Source: Sphingobium sp.
Lineage (GTDB): Bacteria > Pseudomonadota > Alphaproteobacteria > Sphingomonadales > Sphingomonadaceae
NCBI GenBank assembly: GCA_017744605.1
Contig: JAGIAZ010000019.1
Location: 1-55,474, forward strand
Length of the DNA stretch: 55,474 bases
Reading direction: 5' to 3'
Under the pieces are notes generated by a model that was not told the origin of the DNA, did no database searches, and saw only the letters and a list, made by a program, of their open reading frames with translations. Within the stretch, counting starts at the first letter, position 1, and each line of letters opens with the position of its first letter. Shown here one piece after another: positions 8,501 to 16,199 of the stretch. A program made the position numbers and the translations under genes.

Positions 8501-8762
8501 GCGCTGCCTCCTCTCCGCGGAAGGCGGACACCCCCTACCCCCTGCAAGAACGAAGCTTGCCCAACACTGGTTAACAGGCCGTTTACACGGATGAACCAGC
8601 CCGCTTTTCCTAGCGCGACCTTGACAAACCAGCCCGATTCCCGCATTGGCCCCGCCGAACCGGGCGGACCGCATGTGCGCGACTCCCATTTTCGACCGTT
8701 TTTCTGTGCTTGGCGCCTCGCTTCGGCGGGCTCGAGCGCCGCTTTTTTTGAGGATCGGCCAT

Positions 8763-8930
8763 ATGGCGAAGCCAGCCACCGTGAAGATTCGACTGGTCAG
8801 CTCGGCTGACACCGGCTTCTTCTATGTGACCAAGAAGAACCCCCGCACGCAGACCGAGAAGCTGAGCTTCCGCAAATACGATCCGGTTGCGCGCAAGCAT
8901 GTCGAGTTCAAGGAAGCCAAGATCAAGTAA
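8763..8930 (+). CDS. rpmG: 50S ribosomal protein L33
   Basis: 55 aa, full length for L33: [20 protein letters not shown], then [20 protein letters not shown] and the ending [10 protein letters not shown]. There are no zinc-binding cysteines, so this is the zinc-independent (C-minus) form. It is a single-gene unit with its own terminator 42 bases downstream. The ATG at 8763 follows GAGGATCGGCC. Confidence 0.97.
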   Translation: MAKPATVKIRLVSSADTGFFYVTKKNPRTQTEKLSFRKYDPVARKHVEFKEAKIK

Positions 8931-8971
8931 GCCTGCGCGCGCGCCGGGCGACAGCTTCTTGTGAGGAATGG

Positions 8972-8998
8972 AAGCCGGCCTTGCGCCGGCTTTTATTT
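8972..8998 (+). terminator. Rho-independent terminator of rpmG
   Basis: AAGCCGGC (8972-8979) pairs with GCCGGCTT (8985-8992) and is followed by TTATTTT. It lies just after rpmG and before the convergent divK, so it may serve both. Confidence 0.88.
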
Positions 8999-9009
8999 TG
9001 GCCGCGATC

Positions 9010-9429
9010 CTATTTCGCGAGGGCGCTCGGCGCCGGCGCGTCCATCGACTCGCTGACCGGTCCGGCCGCGATCAGGCCGTTCACGACATCCATGAAGCGC
9101 ATGACGCTGATCGGCTTGGACACATAGGCATTGGCGCCCGCCGCGCGTATGCGGCCCTCGTCGCCCATGCCGGCATAAGCGGTGACCGCCATGATGGGGA
9201 CGGAGACGAGCTGATCGTCGCCGCGCATCTCCGCGATCAGTTCCAGCCCCGTGACATGCGGTAGCTGGATATCGGTGATGATGAGATCGGGCCCGAAAGC
9301 CCGGGCGCGGCCATAGGCATCGCGGCCGTCGCGGACGGCCTCGGTCTCGAAACCATGAGCACGCAGCAGGTCGCAGAAGAGCTTGAGGTTGAGCTCATTA
9401 TCTTCGACAACCAGAACTCGTTTCGTCAC
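9010..9429 (-). CDS. divK: Single-domain response regulator DivK
   Basis: 139 aa, a lone receiver domain. The acidic pocket is E9-D10, the phosphorylation site D53 (IITDIQLP), the switch T83 and the conserved K105 (YVSKPISV). The start TKRVLVVEDNELNLKLF and the ending are close to Caulobacter DivK. DivK is phosphorylated by DivJ and dephosphorylated by PleC, and controls asymmetric division through DivL/CckA. A DUF3572 gene next to it, as in other Alphaproteobacteria, supports the call. Here they diverge, leaving 68 bases for promoters. Confidence 0.92.
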   Translation of the reverse strand: MTKRVLVVEDNELNLKLFCDLLRAHGFETEAVRDGRDAYGRARAFGPDLIITDIQLPHVTGLELIAEMRGDDQLVSVPIMAVTAYAGMGDEGRIRAAGANAYVSKPISVMRFMDVVNGLIAAGPVSESMDAPAPSALAK

Positions 9430-9497
9430 GAGTACTCTCTCTTGGTCATGTCATGCGATCCCCACTTTGTCCGTAACCCCTCATGGGGTCGATATTT

Positions 9498-9770
9498 ATG
9501 AGCGGGACATATCGCATAAGTTCCGAAGAAGAAACCGTTGCGCTTGCGCTGCGTGTTGTGGGCTGGACGGTGTCGGAACAGGGACGAGCCGAGCGCATGC
9601 TGTCCCTGACCGGGCTCGACCCGCAGACGCTGCGCGAGAACCTCACCCATCCGGCCACGCTGCGGGCGATGCTGGACTTCGTGCTCGATCATGAGCCGGA
9701 CCTGATCGCGTGCGCGCACCACCTCGCGGTAAAGCCCGAGGCCATCGCGGCCGCCCGCCGGAACCTCTGA
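9498..9770 (+). CDS. DUF3572 family protein
   Basis: 90 aa, one helical domain: EEETVALALRVVGWTVSEQG, then LDPQTLRENLTHPATLRAML and a C-terminal DFVLDHEPDLIACAHHL. This matches DUF3572, an alphaproteobacterial family commonly found next to divK. Its function is unknown; the repeated link with DivK suggests cell-cycle control (inference). I chose the ATG at 9498; an upstream ATG at 9483 is possible. It is one base upstream of the HAD gene and so probably cotranscribed. Confidence 0.82.
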   Translation: MSGTYRISSEEETVALALRVVGWTVSEQGRAERMLSLTGLDPQTLRENLTHPATLRAMLDFVLDHEPDLIACAHHLAVKPEAIAAARRNL

Positions 9771-9771
9771 G

Positions 9772-10416
9772 ATGACGCGGCCCCTCATCGTCACCGATTG
9801 CGACGAAGTGCTGCTGCACATGGTCGTGCCCTTCCGGGCCTGGCTGGACGAGGCGCATGGCATCCATTTCGACTTTTCCTCGCCCTTCGAGGAAGCGCTG
9901 CGCCACAAGGACAGCGGCAATATCATCGAGCGCACGCAGATCTGGCGGCTGCTCGGCGGTTTCTTCCAGACCGAGATGCGCCGTCAGAGCGCGATCGCGG
10001 GGGCAGTGGAGGCAATGGCGGCCCTGTCCGCCCGCGCCGACATCGTCATTGTCACCAATATCGGCGAGGAACAGGCGGGGGCGCGCACCGCGCAACTCCG
10101 TGCCGTCGGGCTGGACGCGCCGGTCATCGGCAATCGCGGCGGCAAGGGCCCGGTGGTCGCCGCGCTGATGGCGCAGCGGCGCCCATCGCTGACGATCTTC
10201 ATCGACGATCTGGAGAGCAATCACAGCTCGGTCGCCGCCGAGGCCCCGCAGGCCTGGCGGCTCCAGTTCGTCGGCGAGCCGGAGATCGCGCCTTATGCGC
10301 CCATAGCGCGCGACGCTCATGCGCGGATCGACGACTGGCCGGCCGCGCTGCACTGGATCGAGGCCAAGCTCGATGAGTTGGAGGAGGTCGAGGCGCGGAT
10401 GGCGAAGAGCGCCTGA
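9772..10416 (+). CDS. HAD-superfamily hydrolase-like protein
   Basis: 214 aa. HAD motif I is DCDEVLL (D9 and D11), motif II is IVTNIG, the lysine of motif III appears in NRGGKGPVVAAL, and the acidic motif IV is IFIDDLESN. These four motifs fit an aspartate-nucleophile phosphatase of the HAD superfamily. The substrate is unknown. It starts one base after the DUF3572 stop codon. The C-terminal 30 residues form a charged helix (LDELEEVEARMAKSA). Confidence 0.72.
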   Translation: MTRPLIVTDCDEVLLHMVVPFRAWLDEAHGIHFDFSSPFEEALRHKDSGNIIERTQIWRLLGGFFQTEMRRQSAIAGAVEAMAALSARADIVIVTNIGEEQAGARTAQLRAVGLDAPVIGNRGGKGPVVAALMAQRRPSLTIFIDDLESNHSSVAAEAPQAWRLQFVGEPEIAPYAPIARDAHARIDDWPAALHWIEAKLDELEEVEARMAKSA

Positions 10417-10427
10417 TCCGCCAACAT

Positions 10428-10457
10428 CCGTCGTCGCAGCGAACGCTGGGACGACGG
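10428..10457. repeat. Palindromic repeat unit (half element)
   Basis: CCGTCGTC (10428-10435) pairs with GACGACGG (10450-10457), with inner CAGC/GCTG pairing around GAAC. It is a single hairpin from the same kind of interspersed repeat seen elsewhere here. It may also act as a terminator for the HAD gene. Confidence 0.6.
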
Positions 10458-10597
10458 TAAAGGGGAGTGGCGACTGTGGCCCAGATGACGTCAAGCCGCC
10501 GGCGTTAAGACTCTGTATGCCACCTTCTTCTCTTCCCCCTGCCCCTTCCATGCGTCACAACGCGTCAACCGGATTCTACCCGGCGGGAGAGGCACGC

Positions 10598-11401
10598 ATG
10601 CAATTTTCGGGTGAAGTCGCGCTGGTGACGGGCGCGGGCAAGGGCTTTGGACGCGCGATCGCGCTCGCGCTCGCACGGCAGGGCTCGGCCGTCGCCTTGA
10701 TCGCCCGCACCCGCGCCGATGTGGAGGCCGTCGCCGACGAGATCAGGGCGGGCGGCGGCAAGGCGCTGGCCATTTCCGCCGACGTCACCGACGAGATCGA
10801 TGTCGAGGCCGCCATCAACGAAACCCAGCGCAAGCTCGGGCCCATCACCCAGTTCGTCAACAATGCCGGCGTCGGCTGGCCCTATGGCCCCATCGGCGGC
10901 ATGGATGTCCAGCGCTGGTGGCGCGCGCAGGAACTGCATCAGCTCGCGCCGATGATGTTTCTCTCGCGCTTGCTTCCGCCGATGTGCGTCGAAGGCAAGG
11001 GCCGTGTGGTCATCGTCTCGGCCAAGGCGAGCCATCTCACGGTCGGCAATATGTCCGCCTATATAACCGGCAAGACGGCGCAGGTCCGCATCGTCAATGT
11101 CGCTGCGATGGAGACCGCGCCGGCAGGCGTCTCCATCTTCGCCATCGATCCCGGCTTCGTCGTCACGGACCTCGCCCGCGAGACCATGAACTCCGCCGAC
11201 GCCCAGGCCTATCTGCCCAACATGGTCCGGCGCCTGGGCGAAGCGCAGGACAATGATTTCGGACGCGAGCTTGCCGCCTGCGCGCAGCGCGTGGTCGATC
11301 TCATGTCCGGCCGCTACGACGCGCTCTCCGGCGGCTATTTCGAGATGAAGGACAATCTCGACGAGGCACTCGCAGCAAAGCTTCAGAGCGCCCCGGCGTG
11401 A
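10598..11401 (+). CDS. SDR-family NAD(P)-dependent oxidoreductase
   Basis: 267 aa. Classical short-chain dehydrogenase: cofactor motif TGAGKGFG (11-18), NNAG strand (FVNNAGVGWP), catalytic serine in IVSAKASH and the Y-x3-K pair in SAYITGKTA. The substrate loop DPGFVVTDLARE follows. The ATG at 10598 starts the Rossmann fold directly; a longer in-frame extension has no homology-like content. The stop overlaps the GTG start of the next gene, so the two are translationally coupled. The NTF2-like neighbours resemble catabolic clusters for aromatic or steroid-like substrates, but the substrate is not identifiable. Confidence 0.9.
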   Translation: MQFSGEVALVTGAGKGFGRAIALALARQGSAVALIARTRADVEAVADEIRAGGGKALAISADVTDEIDVEAAINETQRKLGPITQFVNNAGVGWPYGPIGGMDVQRWWRAQELHQLAPMMFLSRLLPPMCVEGKGRVVIVSAKASHLTVGNMSAYITGKTAQVRIVNVAAMETAPAGVSIFAIDPGFVVTDLARETMNSADAQAYLPNMVRRLGEAQDNDFGRELAACAQRVVDLMSGRYDALSGGYFEMKDNLDEALAAKLQSAPA

Positions 11402-12090
11402 GCGCGGACCTCGCAGCCGAAGTCGCTGCGCTGCGCCACGAGCTGGACCTGATGAAGGATGCAGCCGCGATCCGGACGCTGCAGCATAGCTACGGTTATC
11501 TCATGGAGAAGGGCCTCTATCAGGAGATCGTCGACCTCTTCGCCCCGGATGCCGAGATGACCTTCTTCGGCGGCGTCTATCGCGGCCGGGAGAGCATCGA
11601 GCGCGTCTATCTCGGCCGCATCCGCAAGAACTTCACCAAGGGCCGCAACGGGCCGGTGCGCGGCCTGCTCTGCGACGTGCTGCAGATGCAGGACGTCGTC
11701 ACGGTCGCCGACGACCGGCAGACGGCCAAGGGGCGCTTCCGCGCCCTGCTGATGGGCGGCACCCATGCCGGCGTGCCGGACGCGCCCAAGCTGCCCTACC
11801 AGCAATGGTGGGAGGCCGGCGTCTACGAGAACGACTATGTGCGCGAGAACGGCGTCTGGAAGTACAAGCGCCTCGGCTACCAGCTCACCTGGATGGCGGA
11901 GTTCGACAAGGGTTGGGCCAATGCGCCGGACATGAGCGGCTACGGCCCCGGCAAAACCTTCCCGGAGGACCCGCTCGGGCCCGACGAGATCCTCGACAAT
12001 CCTTATCGCCCCTGGCCGGAAACCTGGCTGCTGCCCTTCCATTATCCACATCCCGTGACCGGGGAAGAGATTGTGCCGGAGGGGGAATAG
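11398..12090 (+). CDS. Nuclear transport factor 2 / SnoaL-like domain protein
   Basis: 230 aa with a GTG start overlapping the SDR stop by 4 bases. The N-terminal 150 residues are a SnoaL_4-type cone fold: AAIRTLQHSYGYLMEKGLYQ, then VDLFAPDAEMTFFGGVYRGR and a WKYKRLGYQL strand. The C-terminal 75 residues are rich in proline and aromatic residues (NPYRPWPETWLLPFHYPHP). This extended form is common in sphingomonad catabolic clusters next to SDRs. It could be an isomerase, hydratase or dehydratase. Catalytic residues cannot be named with confidence. Confidence 0.8.
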   Translation: MSADLAAEVAALRHELDLMKDAAAIRTLQHSYGYLMEKGLYQEIVDLFAPDAEMTFFGGVYRGRESIERVYLGRIRKNFTKGRNGPVRGLLCDVLQMQDVVTVADDRQTAKGRFRALLMGGTHAGVPDAPKLPYQQWWEAGVYENDYVRENGVWKYKRLGYQLTWMAEFDKGWANAPDMSGYGPGKTFPEDPLGPDEILDNPYRPWPETWLLPFHYPHPVTGEEIVPEGE

Positions 12091-12108
12091 TGCTCTCCAA
12101 ATGAAACG

Positions 12109-12194
12109 CCGTTCGTCCTGCGCTTGTCGAAGAGCGCTCTCTCCCCTCTTCAGAAGACAAAAGGAACGTGCTTCGACAAGCTCAGCACGAACGG
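12109..12194. repeat. Inverted repeat pair, CTTCGACAAGCTCAG family
   Basis: Left arm 12109-12132 and right arm 12171-12194 (CTTCGACAAGCTCAGCACGA and on) are inverted with few mismatches around 38 bases. The same family appears at 42678-42754. Similar repeats are abundant in sphingomonad and other proteobacterial genomes. Confidence 0.8.
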
Positions 12195-12218
12195 TTTGGG
12201 AATAGACGGGAGAGCGAA

Positions 12219-12605
12219 ATGCACGGCGAACAGGAAAAGGCCAATCTCCGCCTGGTCGAGCGCGTCTATGAGGAAGTGCTCGGCCCGATCGACAACAATG
12301 CGGTCGATGCCTTGTTCCTGGAGAGCTATATCCAGCACAATCCCAGCATTCCCTCGGGCCGCGATGCGCTCAAGGAGATGCTCGAGCGCGCCAAGATCCG
12401 CGTGCCGCATGCCGAGCATCGCGTGAAGCGCATGATCGCCGATGGCGACATGGTCGCGGCGCATGTCCACCTGATCTTCGAGCCCGGCACGCCGGGTCTG
12501 GCGGTGGTCGACCTGTTCCGGATCGAGGACGGCAAGATCGCGGAACATTGGGACGTCGCCCAGCCGGTGAGCACCGAGCCCAAGAACGACAACGGGATGT
12601 TCTGA
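12219..12605 (+). CDS. SnoaL-like polyketide cyclase / NTF2 family protein
   Basis: 128 aa. It contains NLRLVERVYEEVLGP, the motif ESYIQHNPSIPSGRDALKEM and the closing VVDLFRIEDGKIAEHWDV, the standard SnoaL signature. Family members are small cone-shaped isomerases, cyclases or hydratases; many are uncharacterised. The ATG at 12219 comes after ACGGGAGAGCGAA. A palindromic repeat lies between it and the SDR/NTF2 pair, so it may be transcribed separately. Confidence 0.85.
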   Translation: MHGEQEKANLRLVERVYEEVLGPIDNNAVDALFLESYIQHNPSIPSGRDALKEMLERAKIRVPHAEHRVKRMIADGDMVAAHVHLIFEPGTPGLAVVDLFRIEDGKIAEHWDVAQPVSTEPKNDNGMF

Positions 12606-12633
12606 CAGCCCCTTCCCGTTGCGGGGGCATTCG

Positions 12634-14676
12634 TCAGCCGACCTGCGCGCCCTCGCCGGCCAGCAGCCGCTTCACTCGCGCCACGATCTCGTCGGCCCGG
12701 AAGGGCTTCGCCAGCCGCTGCACGTCGGCCGGCAAGGGTTCGTCCTGCTCCTGTGGCTCGTAGCCGCTGATCAGCAGCACGGGGAGCGCGGGGCGGGTCG
12801 CCGCCAACGCGCGGATCAGGTCGGCGCCGCTCCGTTCCGGCATGATATGATCGGTGACGACCGCCTTGATCGTCGCATCCGCGGCCAAAATCTCCAGCGC
12901 CTCATCGACGGACGTCGCCTCGACGACGGAAAAGCCGCCGTCGCAGAGCATTTCGGCGGTCGCGGCGCGCACCGCGTCATCGTCGTCGACAAGCAGCAGC
13001 CGTCCCTCGCCCAACGCTTGTTCCTCCCCGGCTTCGGCCGGCGCCGGAGGGTTGCCTTCGGCCTGCGGAATGACGATCGTCGCGGTCGTGCCGACACCGG
13101 GCTTGCTCCTGAGGCGCAGCGCGCCGCCGCATTGCGCGGCGAGCCCGTGAACCATCGAGAGACCGAGGCCCGTGCCCTTGTCGGCGGCCTTGGTCGTGAA
13201 GAAAGGCTCGATGGCGTGGCGGAGCGTCGCCTCGTCCATGCCCATGCCGGTGTCGGCGATCGAGATCGCCACATAACGGCCTGCCGCGAGATCCGACGCC
13301 TTCTTCACCTCGATCGCCTCGGCCGAAATGGCGACGGCGCCGCCATCCGGCATGGCATCGCGCGCATTGATCGCGAGATTGAGCACGGCCAGTTCCAACT
13401 GTCCCGGATCACAGCGCGCCAGGGGCAGATCGCGCGGCAAGTCGAGCCGGACGGCGACGGAAGGACCGACCGAACGCACCAGCAGGTCTTCGAGTCCGGC
13501 GAGCAAGCGCCCGAGATCCACGGCCGTCACGACAAGCGCCTGCCGCCGCGAGAAACTCAGCAGCCGGTCGACGAGCGAGCGCGACCGCTCCGCGCCCGCC
13601 AGCGCCATCGATACATAGCGCTGCGCCTTCTCGTCATCCTGGATGCGCCGGCGCAGAAGATCGAGCCCGCCCAGCACCGGCGTGAGCAGATTGTTGAGAT
13701 CATGCGCGACGCCGCCGGTGAGACGGCCGAGCGCTTCCATGCGCTGGCGCTGGACGTCGGCGCGCTCGTGCTCGCGAAATTGCCGCAGTTCGACCACGAG
13801 CAGACGCGTAAAGACAGCGAGCAGCACCAGACAGAGCAGGACGACGGCGATGAGCAGGGTGAGCGCCGTCCTGGCCGGGCCCAGATAGGCGGCGGCCGGC
13901 GTGGAGACATGGACCGTCCAGTTGGTGCCGGTAATGGGCGCCCAATAGGCCATCGCTTTCGTGCCGTCCTGCCGCGTGACTTCATAGGGCCCCATATTTC
14001 CGGACCGCTTGGCGAGACGGCCTTCGGCGCTGCCACGGCGGCCGACGACGCTCGGGTCGCCGCGCGCATCGGCGATCACGGTGCCGGAGCCATCGAGAAT
14101 GCCGGCGCGCCAGCCCTCCGGCAACTCGCGGAAGCGCAGCAAGGGCACGATGGCTTCGGGCGGTATGATGGCGGACACGACGTAACGCACCTGCCCATCG
14201 CGAATGACCGGCGCCCGGACAGCGAAGGCATGATCGCCCCGAGGCCCGGTGATGACATCGCCGATGACGGGCTTGCGCGTCTCCACGGCGCGGCGCAGGC
14301 TCACCATGTCGATCACGCGGCCGCCGGGCACGCCGCCAATCGGTTCGGGCACGTCCATCAACCGCCGCCCGGACGGATCGGCCACGGAGAAGAAGCGCCA
14401 GGTCGTCGTCGTACCGCGCAGGCGCGCAGCCAGCACAGCGAAGCGCTGACGGTCCAGCGGCCCGTCAAAGGCCTGCGACTGCGCGACCATGTTCATTTCG
14501 CGCATGCCGTCGCCCAGCTTCACGGAAGCAAGGGTGCCGACGAAACGCGTCATGGCGACGGCGCCGGTGCGCACGGTGGCTTGCTGGGAGCGGAGCGTGG
14601 TCACTCCAAAGGCGCCGCCAAGAGCGATGATCGGCAATATGCCGGCGGTAGCGATGAGTATTATCGACCTGCGCAT
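12634..14676 (-). CDS. Hybrid sensor histidine kinase with C-terminal receiver
   Basis: 680 aa. Domain order: N-terminal transmembrane helix (about 5-25); a periplasmic Cache-like sensor (about 30-265); a second helix (270-292); HisKA with phospho-acceptor H325 in GRLTGGVAHDLNN; HATPase_c with N box LNLAINARDAMPDGG, G1 ADTGMGM and G2 GTGLGLSMVHG; and a receiver with acidic pocket VDDDD, phosphorylation site D609 (VVTDHIMP) and a conserved lysine in RLAKPF. The AHDLNN box is of the type with a built-in receiver. No partner regulator lies alongside, so the output pathway and the ligand are unknown. Confidence 0.92.
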   Translation of the reverse strand: MRRSIILIATAGILPIIALGGAFGVTTLRSQQATVRTGAVAMTRFVGTLASVKLGDGMREMNMVAQSQAFDGPLDRQRFAVLAARLRGTTTTWRFFSVADPSGRRLMDVPEPIGGVPGGRVIDMVSLRRAVETRKPVIGDVITGPRGDHAFAVRAPVIRDGQVRYVVSAIIPPEAIVPLLRFRELPEGWRAGILDGSGTVIADARGDPSVVGRRGSAEGRLAKRSGNMGPYEVTRQDGTKAMAYWAPITGTNWTVHVSTPAAAYLGPARTALTLLIAVVLLCLVLLAVFTRLLVVELRQFREHERADVQRQRMEALGRLTGGVAHDLNNLLTPVLGGLDLLRRRIQDDEKAQRYVSMALAGAERSRSLVDRLLSFSRRQALVVTAVDLGRLLAGLEDLLVRSVGPSVAVRLDLPRDLPLARCDPGQLELAVLNLAINARDAMPDGGAVAISAEAIEVKKASDLAAGRYVAISIADTGMGMDEATLRHAIEPFFTTKAADKGTGLGLSMVHGLAAQCGGALRLRSKPGVGTTATIVIPQAEGNPPAPAEAGEEQALGEGRLLLVDDDDAVRAATAEMLCDGGFSVVEATSVDEALEILAADATIKAVVTDHIMPERSGADLIRALAATRPALPVLLISGYEPQEQDEPLPADVQRLAKPFRADEIVARVKRLLAGEGAQVG

Positions 14677-14820
14677 GAAGGAGATGCGGACTGCCTCATG
14701 CGAAAGGCATAACGCGAATCGGGCGGGTGCGCGACATTTTCATGCGCGGGATTTCAGCGCGTGGAAGCGGCGCGCCGAACGCCCGGGCGAGATCCAAATT
14801 CGACTAAACTTTACATATGT

Positions 14821-16140
14821 TTAGAATGCGCTGGTGATCCCGAGTTCAAAGCGGCTGCGGTCGAAGCGATAGAGCGGCAAATTGCTCGCATTGTGCGTGA
14901 ACGTGTAGCTGAGGCGCGGCGTGAATCCGTGAATGTCGATCTTTCGGTAAAGCAAAGTGAGCTGCGCCGTGGACTGCCGGTCCTCCCGCCTCACGCCGAA
15001 AGCGTCGAGCGCTTTTTCATAGTCGATCATCGTGAAACTGGGGGCGATCGACGCCGTCAGGCCGCCCTTGAACTCGCGCGCGTAAAAGGCGCCGACGCGC
15101 TTGCTGTGCCAGGCGTAAGGCTTGTCCTGCGCGTCCTGATGCCCATAGCCGGCGTTGAGGCCGACCAGGCTGGAGGTCGTCGGCGTATAGCGCCAGCCCA
15201 GCCCGAGATCGTAGCCGAAGCCATCCTGGTAGCCGCTGCGGGGATAGTCGCGGCGCAGCAGCGTGACATTGGCCGAGATCGCCGTGCGCGTTGCGGGATA
15301 CCAGTTGGCCGAGACCATACCGCCCCAGGCGTTCATGTAGGTGCGGTCCCCGTACCAGCGCCGCTGGATGAGCGGCAGTAGGCTGAGATCCCACCGCGTG
15401 AAGGTCCGGCTGACGCCCGCATAGGCCGAGAGGGTCATGTCGTCGAACTCGGTCTTGCCATATTGCGAGCGCTGCAGCTCGAGCCCGGCGCGGATCTTGG
15501 TGCCGGGGGCAACCGGCGCGGTCCAGGCCATGCTGGCGCCGAGGGCGAGGCCAACGCCACTGTTGCGCCGGGCGTCGCCCGAGAGCTCGAAGGGCAGGCC
15601 GTAGAGCGTGATCGCGTCGGTGCTGGGCCCCGCGTTCAGATTGCTGTCCGGCGCCACGGCGATCGAGATGCTGCGTGAGAAGCGCTTCAATTGCCGGATC
15701 TGGAGCAGGAAGCGGTCGATATTGGCGAGCGCCATGGGCGGCAGGTTGCCCGCGCGCGCGAAGCGGAACTGCCGCTCGGCATCGCCATAATTGCCAGCGA
15801 GGAAATAGGCGCGCCCCAGCTCAAGGCGCACGCGCACATTGTCCGGCTCGGTCACCAGGATGCGGTGGAAGCGCTTGATCGCATCGTCATAACGCTTCTC
15901 CTGCACGGCGATCAGGCCGAGCAGGAACTGGACCTGCAGATCGGCAGGGCGCTCAGCTTCGAGCGCGAGCAATTGCATGCGCGCCTCATCGATGCGGCCC
16001 GAGGCGAGGAGCTGCTCGGCCGCTCTCACCGGTTCGATCCGGACGGGCTGCGGTTCCGGCGCGGCCGGCTGCTGTGCATGCGCGGAAACCGCGAGCAGCA
16101 AGCCCGGCAGGATGAGCGGCAGGCCGATCGAGCGCGTCAT
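14821..16140 (-). CDS. Surface lipoprotein assembly modifier (Slam, type XI secretion outer-membrane protein)
   Basis: 439 aa. It has a signal peptide (LPLILPGLLLAVSAHAQ), then TPR-like helical repeats from about 35 to 150 (AAEQLLASGRIDEARMQLLA, FLLGLIAVQEKRYDDAIKRF, VRLELGRAYFLAGNYGDAE). From about 155 to the end is a DUF560-type beta-barrel with alternating strands and a terminal aromatic residue (FELGITSAF). Slam proteins move lipoproteins across the outer membrane to the cell surface. The gene lies 59 bases downstream of a TbpB-like lipoprotein in the same direction, the classic Slam-cargo arrangement. I chose the ATG at 16140; a TTG 6 bases upstream is less likely. Confidence 0.85.
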   Translation of the reverse strand: MTRSIGLPLILPGLLLAVSAHAQQPAAPEPQPVRIEPVRAAEQLLASGRIDEARMQLLALEAERPADLQVQFLLGLIAVQEKRYDDAIKRFHRILVTEPDNVRVRLELGRAYFLAGNYGDAERQFRFARAGNLPPMALANIDRFLLQIRQLKRFSRSISIAVAPDSNLNAGPSTDAITLYGLPFELSGDARRNSGVGLALGASMAWTAPVAPGTKIRAGLELQRSQYGKTEFDDMTLSAYAGVSRTFTRWDLSLLPLIQRRWYGDRTYMNAWGGMVSANWYPATRTAISANVTLLRRDYPRSGYQDGFGYDLGLGWRYTPTTSSLVGLNAGYGHQDAQDKPYAWHSKRVGAFYAREFKGGLTASIAPSFTMIDYEKALDAFGVRREDRQSTAQLTLLYRKIDIHGFTPRLSYTFTHNASNLPLYRFDRSRFELGITSAF

Positions 16141-16199
16141 GGGCAAGGCGGCTTGCTTGGTCCGTTCATGTCCGGGCCGCGACCGGCGCGGCCGCGATC

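Noticed and set aside
12619..14712. 697-codon open frame on the plus strand over the histidine kinase gene
   Set aside because: It is the antisense shadow of a GC-rich gene whose minus-strand product has all kinase and receiver motifs. The plus-strand translation has no recognisable domain.
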